Source of the DNA: Nocardia terrae
GTDB taxonomy: Bacteria > Actinomycetota > Actinomycetes > Mycobacteriales > Mycobacteriaceae
Direction of reading: 5' to 3'
Length of the DNA stretch: 64,000 bases
Assembly (NCBI RefSeq): GCF_009760405.1
Contig: NZ_WRPP01000006.1
Location: 434,001-498,000, forward strand
Positions 41,565-50,231 of the stretch are shown one piece after another (positions within the stretch are counted from its first letter, which is position 1; the number at the start of each line of letters is the position of its first letter). The notes under the pieces were generated by a model. It saw only the letters and a program-made list of their open reading frames with translations, had not been told where the DNA came from and ran no database searches. The translations under genes were made by a program, and so were the position numbers.

Positions 41565-42548
41565 TTACTTGATCGCGACCGGACTGATCGGGGTGCCCAC
41601 CGCACCGGGGATGCGCAGGGCGGGAGCGCACAACAGGAAGTCGTACACGCCGTCCTCGGCACAGTCGGCGCCCAGCGCCTCCAGGTCCCAGATCTCACCG
41701 AGCGGCATGCCCATATCGCGCAATGCGAGCATGTGCAGCGGCAGCATCACGCCGTCCTCGGGACGCATCACCTCGACGGCCGGATTGTCCACCGCCACCG
41801 CCGCGATGTCGTGTTCGCGCAGCCACTCCGCGCAGCGCCAGCTCAATCCCGGACTGGCGCGGAACCATTCGGACTGCTTGCGGTGCTCGAGGAAGTGGGT
41901 CCACCAGCCGGTGCGGATCACGAGGATGTCGCCGGGCTCGAGGGCGACGCCCTGTGCCCCGGCGACCGCCTCCAGCTCGTGCGGGCCGACGACGGCTCCG
42001 CCCTCGAGCCGGTCCAGATTCCGGTGCCGCGCGACGTCCAGCAGGACGCCCCGGCCCACCACGCCGCCGCGCTCGGCGACCTGTTCGATGCCGAGCCGGG
42101 TGGCTCCGAGACTGGTCACCGCCGTGGCCGGATAGCCGTTGTAGAGCAGTCCGTCGTAGTACACGTGCGAGAGCGCGTCCCACTGCGTCGCCGCCTGCAA
42201 CGGCAGGATCATGTAGTCATCGTTGAACCGCATCGGGCCGTGCGCGTACATCCCCGCCACCTGCGCCTCGGCCGCGCCGCCCCACCCGGCCAGATGGGCG
42301 GCGAGCTCGGCGTCCCCGCCGTCGATGGCCATGAGGTGCACGGGATTGCGTCGCATACCGCTGGAGCCCTGCGGGCCGTACGCGTCGAACGGCACCCCGA
42401 GCGGGATGCTCCGGCCCTGCCGGGCCCGGGTCGCCGCCCGCGCGATCCGTTCCGGCGTGAGCAGATTCAACGTCCCGAGCTGGTCGTCTTCACCCCACCG
42501 CCCCCAGTTGCGCACCCGCTCAGCCGCTTCGCGCCATTCCTCGCCCAC
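41565..42548 (-). CDS. Cyclase family protein (PF04199)
   Basis: 327 residues from GTG at 42548. The start (WGRWGEDDQLGTLNLLTPE) and the QWDALSHVYYDG segment, where the metal-binding HxGTHxD of kynurenine formamidase-like proteins stands, identify the putative cyclase family. Two late motifs, VRTGWWTHF-like and VAVDNPAVE, complete it. Some relatives hydrolyse formylkynurenine or isatin; others act in polyketide pathways. Only one His of the metal site is obvious here, so activity is uncertain. No partner gene adjacent. Confidence 0.85.
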   Translation of the reverse strand: MGEEWREAAERVRNWGRWGEDDQLGTLNLLTPERIARAATRARQGRSIPLGVPFDAYGPQGSSGMRRNPVHLMAIDGGDAELAAHLAGWGGAAEAQVAGMYAHGPMRFNDDYMILPLQAATQWDALSHVYYDGLLYNGYPATAVTSLGATRLGIEQVAERGGVVGRGVLLDVARHRNLDRLEGGAVVGPHELEAVAGAQGVALEPGDILVIRTGWWTHFLEHRKQSEWFRASPGLSWRCAEWLREHDIAAVAVDNPAVEVMRPEDGVMLPLHMLALRDMGMPLGEIWDLEALGADCAEDGVYDFLLCAPALRIPGAVGTPISPVAIK

Positions 42549-42634
42549 CGCACGCCTCCACTCCGACAGCCCGGTCCGATCATTACCCCGTGCCGCGAAA
42601 CCTGTCGATAGTCAATCCCGGTCAGTCTGGTTGG

Positions 42635-43078
42635 ATGGGTGCGGTGACCAGCGTTCCCTTCCGATTGATCGGCGACCAGCGGTTGGACCGCGTCATGCCG
42701 GCCTGGGCCGAGCACTACCCCCGATACGACACCGTCGTCGGCTACTCGGACCTCGGGCACGCCTTCCTCATGAGCACCCGAACCGGCGAATACGGCATCC
42801 TCGACCCCTACAGCCCCGGCGTGAAGCCCTACGGTTCCTACACCGAGATCACCGAATTCGTCACCGACGTCCTCTTCGACCCCAACGTCATCACCTACGT
42901 CCTCCAACCCCGACACGTAGCCGAAATCCGCAAACGCCTCGGCCCCCTCGCCGACAACGAGGTCTACATCGCCACCCCCTACCCCTTCCTCGGCGGCTCG
43001 GAGTCCCCGGATTCGTACCAGAAGGGCGGCGTCTGGGTATTCTTCGATTTGGTCGCACAGGCACAGGAATTCGAATGA
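42635..43078 (+). CDS. DUF1851/Tdi1-like possible immunity-type protein
   Basis: 147 residues from ATG at 42635, or 162 from a GTG at 42590; neither has a clear ribosome-binding site. The sequence YSDLGHAFLMSTRTGEYGIL, DPYSPGVKPYGSYTEITEF and FVTDVLFDPNVI resembles the C-terminal part of DUF1851/T6SS-immunity Tdi1 proteins, and more loosely SMI1/KNR4 folds. Its TGA overlaps the ATG of a HEAT-repeat protein, so the two are made together. No toxin gene is nearby. Function unknown. Confidence 0.55.
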   Translation: MGAVTSVPFRLIGDQRLDRVMPAWAEHYPRYDTVVGYSDLGHAFLMSTRTGEYGILDPYSPGVKPYGSYTEITEFVTDVLFDPNVITYVLQPRHVAEIRKRLGPLADNEVYIATPYPFLGGSESPDSYQKGGVWVFFDLVAQAQEFE

Positions 43079-44481
43079 CACCCGAGGAGCTCGACGAGCT
43101 CGCGCAAGCCGAGGACTACAGGTCGATTCCACGGTTGCTCGCGGCGGTGTTCGACACGGCTCTTCCCGAGCCGATTCGGAACCGTGCCTCGCGGGTGCTG
43201 GACGGCTTCGACGACACGACCACCGGTGAACAACGCCGAAACTGGTGGGCCAGTGCCGATCCCGTGGTCAGGAGGCACGCCCTGCGCTTCATGACCCGTG
43301 CCGAGGCCGACCTCCTGGTCCCCGTGGCAAGCGATGACACACATCCCATGCAGGCAACGGCCGTGCTGTCCATGAGTTTCGGGTTCGAAGAGGCCGAATT
43401 CGTGCCGGTGCTCGTCGGCGCCTTGGCACACCTCGACCCCGAAGTACGAAGGGCCGCAGTGGAGGCGTGCTTCTGGAGCGAGCCCATCGCGGCAGAGCCG
43501 GGCTTGCTCGCGGCCGCGTGCGACGAGACGGTCGAGTTGGCGGAGGCGGCCCTCGATACGCTGCGCTACTACCCGACGCAACGGGTCCTGCGTGGCGTCG
43601 CGGAACTGCGGACGGGTGAGGACGAGCGGATCCGCGAAGCCGCCACGATCACCTTCGATGACCTCCGTGACACGTTCGAATCGGCAGTTACGATAGGGGA
43701 TGCGAAAGACGTTGCCCTGCTGCGGGAATGGATGAGGCCGGTTTATGACCTGGTCGCCTGGCCGGACCAGATGTCGGTACGTGAGCCCGGAGTGCCGCGC
43801 GGCTCCCGAAGGCCCGCGGTGATGCCCGAACCCGAGTTGGTGGCACTGCTCGACGATCCGGATGCCGATCGGGAAGAGCTCGAACGGGCGCTGCGTGCCT
43901 GCGATTGGACCGGGTACGACCCTGGGGCGCGGAGCCGGACGGCCGCGCGGTTGATGGCACACCCGAACCCTCTGGTCCGCGAAATCGGCTGTTCCGCACT
44001 GGCTGACTGGGACCGCGCGCACAACCTCATGACTCTGGCTGAGGACCGCAGCGCCAACGTCCGCAAGATGGCGATCTACTGTCTCTCCCTGCTTCCTGCC
44101 GACCCCGCGGTCGGTGAGCTGGCCTGGCGGTTGCTGCCGACCGTCACGGGAACCGCTGCCCAGGAGATGGTGCAGACCTACGTGGCTCATGTCGGCGACG
44201 TCGCGGTGGATCGACTCGTCGAACTGGTCCGGTCGGATCCGCGCGAAGCTGTGCGATACGAATCCATCCACGCCTTGACGAAACTCAACGCGGTCAAGGA
44301 GATCCACGCACTGTCCGATCTGCTCGCCCAGCCGCCCGGCGTCCACTGGGGCATCCACACGGCGCTCATCGCTTGCCTCTCCACACTCGACATCAGGGTG
44401 CCGATCCCATCGCACCTCGCCGCCGTCGACGAACTCCATCTCCAGAGCGCCCTCGCCGAGTACACCGCCCGCTGGTCGTGA
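43075..44481 (+). CDS. HEAT-repeat protein
   Basis: 468 residues from ATG at 43075 (ATGA overlap with the previous gene). It consists of about eight to ten paired-helix repeats, e.g. DPVVRRHALRFMTRAEADLL, LDPEVRRAAVEACFW, NPLVREIGCSALADWD, SANVRKMAIYCLSLLPAD, EAVRYESIHALTKL. Repeats of this kind mediate protein binding. Rich in acidic residues, no signal peptide or membrane helix. It is related in style to the partial protein at the left edge. The coupling with a possible immunity-type protein suggests a two-part module. Confidence 0.72.
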   Translation: MTPEELDELAQAEDYRSIPRLLAAVFDTALPEPIRNRASRVLDGFDDTTTGEQRRNWWASADPVVRRHALRFMTRAEADLLVPVASDDTHPMQATAVLSMSFGFEEAEFVPVLVGALAHLDPEVRRAAVEACFWSEPIAAEPGLLAAACDETVELAEAALDTLRYYPTQRVLRGVAELRTGEDERIREAATITFDDLRDTFESAVTIGDAKDVALLREWMRPVYDLVAWPDQMSVREPGVPRGSRRPAVMPEPELVALLDDPDADREELERALRACDWTGYDPGARSRTAARLMAHPNPLVREIGCSALADWDRAHNLMTLAEDRSANVRKMAIYCLSLLPADPAVGELAWRLLPTVTGTAAQEMVQTYVAHVGDVAVDRLVELVRSDPREAVRYESIHALTKLNAVKEIHALSDLLAQPPGVHWGIHTALIACLSTLDIRVPIPSHLAAVDELHLQSALAEYTARWS

Positions 44482-44670
44482 TCAGGTCCGCACCGCCGAG
44501 GGCCCGCACGTAGTCGTTGCCGTATCGGGTCTACGCACCTTGCCACCGGCGGCAGTCTCGACCTGCGGCGCGCCCGCGTGGGGACACAGCGCGCCAATCG
44601 TGATCAAGCGTCGTTCGGTGGGACCGGGGTGCGCGGTATGGTCTCAGGGTTGCGAGAGGGAGTGGTGGCC

Positions 44671-45828
44671 ATGGCAGTTCGCCGCAGGGTCGGGTCCGTT
44701 GTTCGGCAGGCCGCGTTGGCTGTGGGGGCGGTGAGTGCGTGTGCGGCGCTGACCGCGACCGCCGCGCCCGCCATGGCGGACGGCAGTGAGCTCGGGCGCA
44801 TCAGCGGCGTCGAATTGCTGAACAGCGCATGGTCTTTCGACAAGGCCGCCGTGTCGCTGGGGTTCACCTATTCGACGCTCGACCAGCGCGGCAATCAGGC
44901 TCGGGCCACCGCCGGGCTGTACTTGCCTGCGGGTCTGCCGCCCGCGGGTGGTTGGCCGCTGGTGGTTTGGGGGCACGGCACCATCGGGATCGGCAATGAC
45001 TGTGCGCCGTCCCATCGCACCCAGTCCGCTCGAAATCGCGGGTACTTCAACGGGATTCTCGACAGCGGCTATGCGGTGCTGGCTCCGGACTATCAGGGGT
45101 TGGGTACGGGCGGCAATTTCAGCTACTACAACACCGCTGTCGAGGCTCGCTCCATGCTCGACGCCGTCACCGCCGTGCGGTCGCTTCCGGTTCCGCTGAC
45201 CGGCCACTATGTCCTGGTCGGCCAGTCCGAGGGGGCGCATGCGGTGATGAGCGCCGCCGCGGCCTACGCCCGGAACCCCAGGGTCGCACCGGGTCTCACC
45301 GGTGTCATCGCCACCGGTCTGCGCACCAACCCGCCCAAGAGCCTGCGCGAGATGTTCCGCAGTTCCTCCACGGGCTCGGCCAATCAGGTCGGTTACGCGG
45401 GCTACTACCTCGCGGCGCTGGAGGAGCTCAATCCCGGCAGCGTCACCCCGTACCTGTCCGACTTCGGGCGGGAATACGTGGAAAAGGCTGCCACCGAATG
45501 CCTTTCGGACCTAGTGGCCGATGCCGGAGGCCGCCGCCCGGCAGCCCTGGTGGCCGATCCCGACAACCCGACTCCCACCTTCGAAGCCGACATCCGATCC
45601 CTGGTCAGCTACCAGGAGGACGTGATCCCCGCCGACCTCATGATCGGCTACGGCACCGCCGACATCGACGTCCCCCCGGCGGACACCCCGGCCTACGGTC
45701 CCGAGCTGCAGTCCCACAACCCCTGGGTGAGAGTGTCGGTCACCGCCTACCCGGGCAAGGACCACAGCGGCGCGTTCCTGGCCTCACTGCCCGACGCCCT
45801 CGACTTCCTGCACGCCCACCTCCCCTGA
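44671..45828 (+). CDS. Secreted lipase/esterase (LIP family)
   Basis: 385 residues from ATG at 44671, preceded by GAGGGAG; an ATG at 44638 is an alternative. A signal peptide (MAVRRR... to AAPAMA, residues 1-33) is followed by an alpha/beta-hydrolase: LVVWGHGTIGIGNDC (oxyanion loop), VLAPDYQGLG, nucleophile in VGQSEGAHAV, and a late His in YPGKDHSGAFL. This matches secretory lipases (PF03583) of Nocardia and relatives. Two Cys (NDC, TEC) probably form a disulfide. Upstream 189 bases hold nothing recognisable. Confidence 0.88.
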   Translation: MAVRRRVGSVVRQAALAVGAVSACAALTATAAPAMADGSELGRISGVELLNSAWSFDKAAVSLGFTYSTLDQRGNQARATAGLYLPAGLPPAGGWPLVVWGHGTIGIGNDCAPSHRTQSARNRGYFNGILDSGYAVLAPDYQGLGTGGNFSYYNTAVEARSMLDAVTAVRSLPVPLTGHYVLVGQSEGAHAVMSAAAAYARNPRVAPGLTGVIATGLRTNPPKSLREMFRSSSTGSANQVGYAGYYLAALEELNPGSVTPYLSDFGREYVEKAATECLSDLVADAGGRRPAALVADPDNPTPTFEADIRSLVSYQEDVIPADLMIGYGTADIDVPPADTPAYGPELQSHNPWVRVSVTAYPGKDHSGAFLASLPDALDFLHAHLP

Positions 45829-46488
45829 TCAGAAGCGGTTGAGCGGGCGGATCTGCGGGGACACAGCGGAATTCACCTGCAGGGCGATGATCAGGCCGAT
45901 GCTCAGGTAGGTGCTGAGCGGGCACAGGGCCACGCTCACCGCGTACAGCACCTGCACGATGGCGATGCGATCGCGGATCGCCCGCAGGTCCTCGGGCACA
46001 GTGGTTTCCGCGAGCAGCCCGGCGCGGCTCGCATAGCGCAGACTCGCCAATTGCACGAGCCCGAGGTAGAGCAGGTCGACCCAGTAGACGACCAGCGCGA
46101 GCCGCGACTGCGGGAACGCGCCCAGCAGCGCGGTCGCGAAGGGCACCATGGCGATCCCGAACAGGAACATGAGGTGGATCCACGTCAGGGAACGATCGGC
46201 GCGGGCCAGCAGGTTCAACTGGGTCTGCTGGCCGATCCAGAACATGCCCAGGGTCAGGAAACCCAGGAAGCAGATGAGGAATTGCGGTCCGACATGCGTG
46301 AGCGCATGCCATACCGGTTCCTCCGCCGACACCGCGCCATCCGACCACAGCAGCCGCTCGTGCCACGCCTGGGCGGCGGGGACGTGCAACTCCAGGACGA
46401 GCAGTGTCATGGCGACGGCGAAGATGCCGTCACTCAAGGCTCCCAACCGCCCCAGATCCTGTGCGGCGATACGGTGATAACGCGTCAT
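45829..46488 (-). CDS. TMEM175-like (DUF1211) potassium-channel-family protein
   Basis: 219 residues from ATG at 46488. The family mark is RLGALSDGIFAVAMTLLVLEL in the first helix (R-x3-F/L-S-D-G), followed by five more membrane helices. Bacterial TMEM175 proteins form tetrameric, weakly selective K+ channels in the inner membrane. The rest of the chain is ordinary. It ends exactly one base after the convergent lipase stop. Confidence 0.87.
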   Translation of the reverse strand: MTRYHRIAAQDLGRLGALSDGIFAVAMTLLVLELHVPAAQAWHERLLWSDGAVSAEEPVWHALTHVGPQFLICFLGFLTLGMFWIGQQTQLNLLARADRSLTWIHLMFLFGIAMVPFATALLGAFPQSRLALVVYWVDLLYLGLVQLASLRYASRAGLLAETTVPEDLRAIRDRIAIVQVLYAVSVALCPLSTYLSIGLIIALQVNSAVSPQIRPLNRF

Positions 46489-46536
46489 GAGCCGAAACCC
46501 TACGGAGTCACGGCCTCCGGCGCGGTGTCCGGCTCG

Positions 46537-46857
46537 TCAGGCGGGCGGCACCTGATTCCAACAGGCCAATGGCGGTCCGGGCGGGGTGAGCTGGGACCAG
46601 CCGACCAGCGCGCCGATGCCCGCGCCGATCGCGGCTCCGGGGAAGGCGCTCAGGGTGCCGCCGATCAATCCGCCGACGAGCGCGCCGATGATGGCGTTGC
46701 ACTGGTGCATGACAACGTCCGGGTCGTCGACGGGGGCGGTGGCGGCGGGCGCCGGATCGAGGTCGAGCGGGTCAGCATAGGCGACACCGGCGGTGAACAC
46801 CGTTCCCGTTGCCGCGACCGCGCAAATGCTGGCTGCTACCAATCGTTTTGTAATCAT
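46537..46857 (-). CDS. Exported glycine-zipper protein
   Basis: 106 residues from ATG at 46857, with AAGGAG 3 bases upstream. A signal peptide (MITKRLVAASICAVAATGTV..., cut near AYA at residue 28) precedes a short Asp/Pro/Ala region and a hydrophobic glycine-zipper helix IIGALVGGLIGGTLSAFPGA then IGAGIGALVGW. Such zippers insert into or oligomerise in membranes. Two Cys flank the zipper. Function unknown; similar small exported proteins are common in Nocardia. Confidence 0.75.
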   Translation of the reverse strand: MITKRLVAASICAVAATGTVFTAGVAYADPLDLDPAPAATAPVDDPDVVMHQCNAIIGALVGGLIGGTLSAFPGAAIGAGIGALVGWSQLTPPGPPLACWNQVPPA

Positions 46858-46872
46858 CGCTCCTTCTTCCGT

Positions 46873-47010
46873 GCTGGTAGAAGTGCTATCGCGAGACTTG
46901 CTGGCAACTCAGTAGCAATTTCATACGTACCACTTGCGGCCGAGCTTCACGGCGTTTCGGGATTTTTGTAACCACTGGGCTATTCGTCCGTGATCGGTGC
47001 TTCTACCAGC
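46873..47010. promoter_or_regulatory. Long-range 11-base inverted repeat
   Basis: GCTGGTAGAAG (46873-46883) and CTTCTACCAGC (47000-47010) are exact inverted copies about 115 bases apart, in the divergent gap between the glycine-zipper gene and the PHB depolymerase-like gene. Each lies near one gene start and could be a regulator site for that gene. No adjacent regulator gene exists. Confidence 0.4.
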
Positions 47011-47113
47011 GTTTTTGCGCCTGTTTTCGGCAAAACCCCAGCATGTGCGCGGCCGGATTTCGCCGCCTACTGTGGGGCTGGCTTCGGAGACCGGCCCGCA
47101 AGGAGGAACGATC

Positions 47114-47992
47114 GTGGCAGTTGACCTGGTCGAGGCGGAAGTGACAATCGAGGGCCTGCGACGGGCCTTCGCAATTCGGCCGCCGAGCCGGAAGAACGCG
47201 CCAATCGTGCTGGTATTGCACGGCAATCAGAGCGGCATGACGGACGCGCCGGCGGAACCGCTGATGTACGAGTGGACCAGCTTCGCGCGCCATGCCGACG
47301 AGTGGGGGATCGGAGTCGCCTATCCGCTCGGGTGGGGCGGATGCTGGGCGGACGGCCGCGGAGTGACCACCGCCGACGAGGCGGGCGTCGATGATGTCGC
47401 CTTCCTGCGCGCCGTGATCGACTGGTGCGCAGAGCGATTCGAGACGCAGGCTGACCGCGCCGTGGTGGCCGGGATCTCCAATGGCGCGTTCATGGCCCAC
47501 CGCATGGCGGTCGAGGCCGGTGACCGGGTGGCGGTGTTCGCCGCCGTGGCGGGCGGATTCCCGGAGGCGCTGGCGGGAATTCGGCCCGGGCACGCGGTGT
47601 CGGCGGTGCTCATCAACGGCGACGCGGATCCCATGGTCCCGCTGACCGGCGGGTTTTCTCGCCATCGCGGTCCCGGGGGCGAACTGCGCGGCCGCACCTG
47701 GGGATTGACCGAATCGGCGCGGCACTGGCGCGAAGTCGACGGCTGCGCCGGGCCGGGCGAGACCGTCACCACCCAGGGGTCGACCCGCACCGCGGTGAGC
47801 CGGGGAACCGGCGGCACCGTGGTCATGGAATGGACTGTCTTCGGCGGCGGCCACACGTGGCCGGGCACGCCTGTTCCGGAACGGTGGGCCGGAACTCCGG
47901 GATCGGCGGTGTCACTGGAATTCGATGCCGCCGAGGAGATCTGGCGGTTCGCGGCGCCGCTGCTCATTCCGGCCGATGCCCGCAAGCTCTGA
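47114..47992 (+). CDS. Esterase of the PHB depolymerase/feruloyl esterase family
   Basis: 292 residues from GTG at 47114 with AGGAGG 7 bases upstream. It shows LVLHGNQSGM, the nucleophile motif AGISNGAFMAHRMA, an Asp in NGDADPMVPL and the His in FGGGHTWPG, which are the LpqC/PHB-depolymerase family signatures. No signal peptide is visible, unlike most members, so it should act in the cytosol. The PEBP-family gene begins 27 bases after its stop. Confidence 0.85.
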   Translation: MAVDLVEAEVTIEGLRRAFAIRPPSRKNAPIVLVLHGNQSGMTDAPAEPLMYEWTSFARHADEWGIGVAYPLGWGGCWADGRGVTTADEAGVDDVAFLRAVIDWCAERFETQADRAVVAGISNGAFMAHRMAVEAGDRVAVFAAVAGGFPEALAGIRPGHAVSAVLINGDADPMVPLTGGFSRHRGPGGELRGRTWGLTESARHWREVDGCAGPGETVTTQGSTRTAVSRGTGGTVVMEWTVFGGGHTWPGTPVPERWAGTPGSAVSLEFDAAEEIWRFAAPLLIPADARKL

Positions 47993-48019
47993 AAACCTCT
48001 ACCTACCAAGGAGAACGCA

Positions 48020-48586
48020 ATGGCACTGATGGGCAGATTGCTCCGGAACCGGCGCGGTGCGCCCGAGGATCTGGCCTGGTACCGGCCGAATCTGGGTGAG
48101 GGCGGGGAATTCGAGGTCACCAGCGGCGACTTCGCGCACGAGTCGCGGCTGGATATCCGCCACGCCATGAAGCGGGCCGGCGGGCGGGACGTCTCGCCCG
48201 CGCTGTCCTGGTCGGGTGTGCCCGAGGGGACCGCGCAACTGCTGCTGGTGGTGGAGGACCAGGACGCGCCCTTCGGTGGTCCCTTCGTGCACGCGCTCGC
48301 CCTGCTGGATGCCGGTATCGGCGAATTGCCCAGCGGTGCACTGGCTTCCGGCTCCGCGCCGGAGGGCGTCGAGATGCTGCGGTCGAGCTGGGGCCGCGGA
48401 TACATGGGCCCGGCGCCGGTGCCCGGACACGGGCCGCACCGCTACGTCTTCCAGCTCTTCGCCCTGACCGAGCCGGTCACCCTGACCGGCGGCCGTTCTC
48501 CCGGATCGGCCAAACCGCGAGAAGTGCTGGCCGCGGCGCGGGCACACGGCCGGGGCCGGATCGACGGATTCTACGAACGTCCCTGA
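48020..48586 (+). CDS. YbhB/YbcL family PEBP-like protein
   Basis: 188 residues from ATG at 48020 with AAGGAG upstream. Phosphatidylethanolamine-binding-protein fold: DVSPALSWSGVPEGTAQLLLVVED, DQDAPFGGPFVHALAL and PHRYVFQLFAL, all standard for the family, with the DxDAP and H ligand-site parts intact. It starts with a basic stretch but has no signal peptide. Roles of bacterial members are unclear. A terminator follows. Confidence 0.9.
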   Translation: MALMGRLLRNRRGAPEDLAWYRPNLGEGGEFEVTSGDFAHESRLDIRHAMKRAGGRDVSPALSWSGVPEGTAQLLLVVEDQDAPFGGPFVHALALLDAGIGELPSGALASGSAPEGVEMLRSSWGRGYMGPAPVPGHGPHRYVFQLFALTEPVTLTGGRSPGSAKPREVLAAARAHGRGRIDGFYERP

Positions 48587-48601
48587 CACCTGACATGACG
48601 A

Positions 48602-48639
48602 AGAGCCGCTGGCGAAACCGCCTGCGGCTCTGAGTTTTT
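48602..48639 (+). terminator. Intrinsic terminator behind the PEBP gene
   Basis: An 8-base stem AGAGCCGC with GCGGCTCT (48602-48609 and 48624-48631) around a 14-base loop, then GAG and five T. It separates the PEBP gene from the convergent membrane-protein gene. Confidence 0.8.
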
Positions 48640-48651
48640 CCGAGATCATGT

Positions 48652-49440
48652 CTAGTTGGCGGAGTTGACCGGCAGCGACAGCACCACCTCCTGTTCGTTG
48701 CCCGGCAGGTAGTGCACGGTCACCACCCGGCCGACCTGGACCAGCGAGACCATCGCGGGGGCCAGGAACTTCTCGGTGCGCACCTCGAACGTGCTGCCGT
48801 CCGGGCGGGTGACCACCAGCACCAGATCCAATCGCGAGTGCCCGTCACGGATCTCGCCGGGCACGCTCAGCGACCGCACCACCGCCTGGGCCGCGATGCC
48901 GCGCCGGGCGATGTCGAGCTTGGCGGGAGTGGTGAAGCCTTTGCGAATATTGGCCGCGTTCATGGCTTCCTGCGCCGCCGCGGTGTCGCCGGACAGGTCC
49001 ACCTCCACCTTGTCGAGGCGGTCGGGCAGGTAGCGGACCGGCAGCACCACGCCGGGACGCAGCAGCGCCAGCTGGGTGAGCGGGACGATCATCTTGGCGT
49101 GGGAGGGGAAGACCTTGCCGTCGGAGCCCTCGACCCGGAAGTCGATGCGCACCTGCGGCTGTTCGTTGAGGTAGACGCCGGTCTGCCGGACACCCTCGAC
49201 GGTGCCCAGGCCCACCAGGCCGTTGCGGAACTGGGAGCTGTTGTTGCCGGTGAAGGCCGACAGGATGCCGTCGCCGGTGAAGGCGAAGACGATGGGGACG
49301 ACGGTCAGGGCGATGATCGGCAGCGCCATCTGCGGGCCGACCCAGCCGAACACATCGTTGGAGGTGAGGCCGTGCCAGAGGTAGTAGCCGACGGCCAGGA
49401 CGCCGAAAACGACTGCGGCGAGACGTATTTGGTTCTTCAT
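48652..49440 (-). CDS. Membrane protein with two helices and a repeat-like soluble part
   Basis: 262 residues from ATG at 49440. Two N-terminal membrane helices (about 6-24 and 35-58) are followed by a soluble part made of two similar beta-rich halves: GVRQTGVYLNEQPQVRIDFRV and AQAVVRSLSVPGEIRDGHSR mark each half, and VLPVRYLPDRLDKVEV pairs with VVTVHYLPGNEQEVVL. The pattern of repeated VxYLP with OB-like strands resembles DUF3592-type or SHOCT-less membrane proteins. No enzyme motif. It lies 94 bases after the LpqH gene in the same direction. Confidence 0.7.
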   Translation of the reverse strand: MKNQIRLAAVVFGVLAVGYYLWHGLTSNDVFGWVGPQMALPIIALTVVPIVFAFTGDGILSAFTGNNSSQFRNGLVGLGTVEGVRQTGVYLNEQPQVRIDFRVEGSDGKVFPSHAKMIVPLTQLALLRPGVVLPVRYLPDRLDKVEVDLSGDTAAAQEAMNAANIRKGFTTPAKLDIARRGIAAQAVVRSLSVPGEIRDGHSRLDLVLVVTRPDGSTFEVRTEKFLAPAMVSLVQVGRVVTVHYLPGNEQEVVLSLPVNSAN

Positions 49441-49534
49441 ATGCTTTCCGGATCAGAGATGACGGTCCCGCTCATGCCCGGTGGCACGAGCGGGGTGGAA
49501 CAGGGTGCCCTGGCGTCCGGGGCGGATCGGCGGG

Positions 49535-50101
49535 TCAGCCGCCGACGACGGTGCTGCAGGCGAAGACGATCTCGAACTTCTCGGTCTTCGGCCCGGCCAT
49601 CGGGTTGGACATGTCCACGCCTCCGACGCCCTCGCCGCTCACGGTGTAGGTGTTGCCGCTCTTGGTCACCTTGGCCGAACCGCCCGGCATGCCGTTGCCG
49701 AAGCCCAGCGCGTACGGCTGGCCGTTGCTGCCGCCCTTGGTGCCCGCGATGCCGACCGCCTGCACGGTGTCGGTACCGGTGATGGTGGCGCTCGCGGTCA
49801 GGGTGCCGTAGGTCGAGTTGCTCTGGTCGGTGAGCGCCAGGGCCAGGTTGCCGCCCTGCTTGGCGCAGGTGGTGTCGAACTTGGCGGAGATGGACTTGCC
49901 GTCGACCGAGACCGACGAGCTGCCACCGGCGGGCGCCGCGGTGCCCGGGGCCGAGGTCTCCGGACCGGCCGGGGCGGCGGCGGTGGCCTTGGTGGTCGTG
50001 GAGTTGGAGTTGGAGTTGCTGCTGCACCCGGTGACCAGCAGGGCGGCCGTGGCGGTGGCGGCCAGGACGGCGGTGGTCAGGCGGATCGGCTTGCTGTTCA
50101 T
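49535..50101 (-). CDS. LpqH/19-kDa antigen-family lipoprotein
   Basis: 188 residues from ATG at 50101 with GAGGAAAG upstream. The signal peptide ends in the lipobox LLVTGC, so Cys26 should be lipidated. A Ser/Thr/Ala-rich linker follows, then a compact domain starting SVSVDGKSISAKFDTTCAKQGG, ending KFEIVFACSTVVGG with a probable Cys pair, as in the mycobacterial 19-kDa antigen family (PF05481). These are surface lipoproteins recognised by host TLR2 in mycobacteria. Divergent from the CHAT operon with 130 bases between starts. Confidence 0.88.
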   Translation of the reverse strand: MNSKPIRLTTAVLAATATAALLVTGCSSNSNSNSTTTKATAAAPAGPETSAPGTAAPAGGSSSVSVDGKSISAKFDTTCAKQGGNLALALTDQSNSTYGTLTASATITGTDTVQAVGIAGTKGGSNGQPYALGFGNGMPGGSAKVTKSGNTYTVSGEGVGGVDMSNPMAGPKTEKFEIVFACSTVVGG

Positions 50102-50231
50102 GGTCTTTCCTCGTTCTCGTGAAGCTGGCCCCGTGGTGGAACCGATGCCAGAACGGTAGGAATCGGGACGGCCCCTACCGATCCCAACTTCCGGCGCGCG
50201 CGAGCCCCGGAAACTGGGATAACCTGGGCGA

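Noticed and set aside
44482..44670. Possible small gene or remnant before the lipase gene
   Set aside because: No frame with a ribosome-binding site and no similarity to neighbouring genes; treated as empty spacer.
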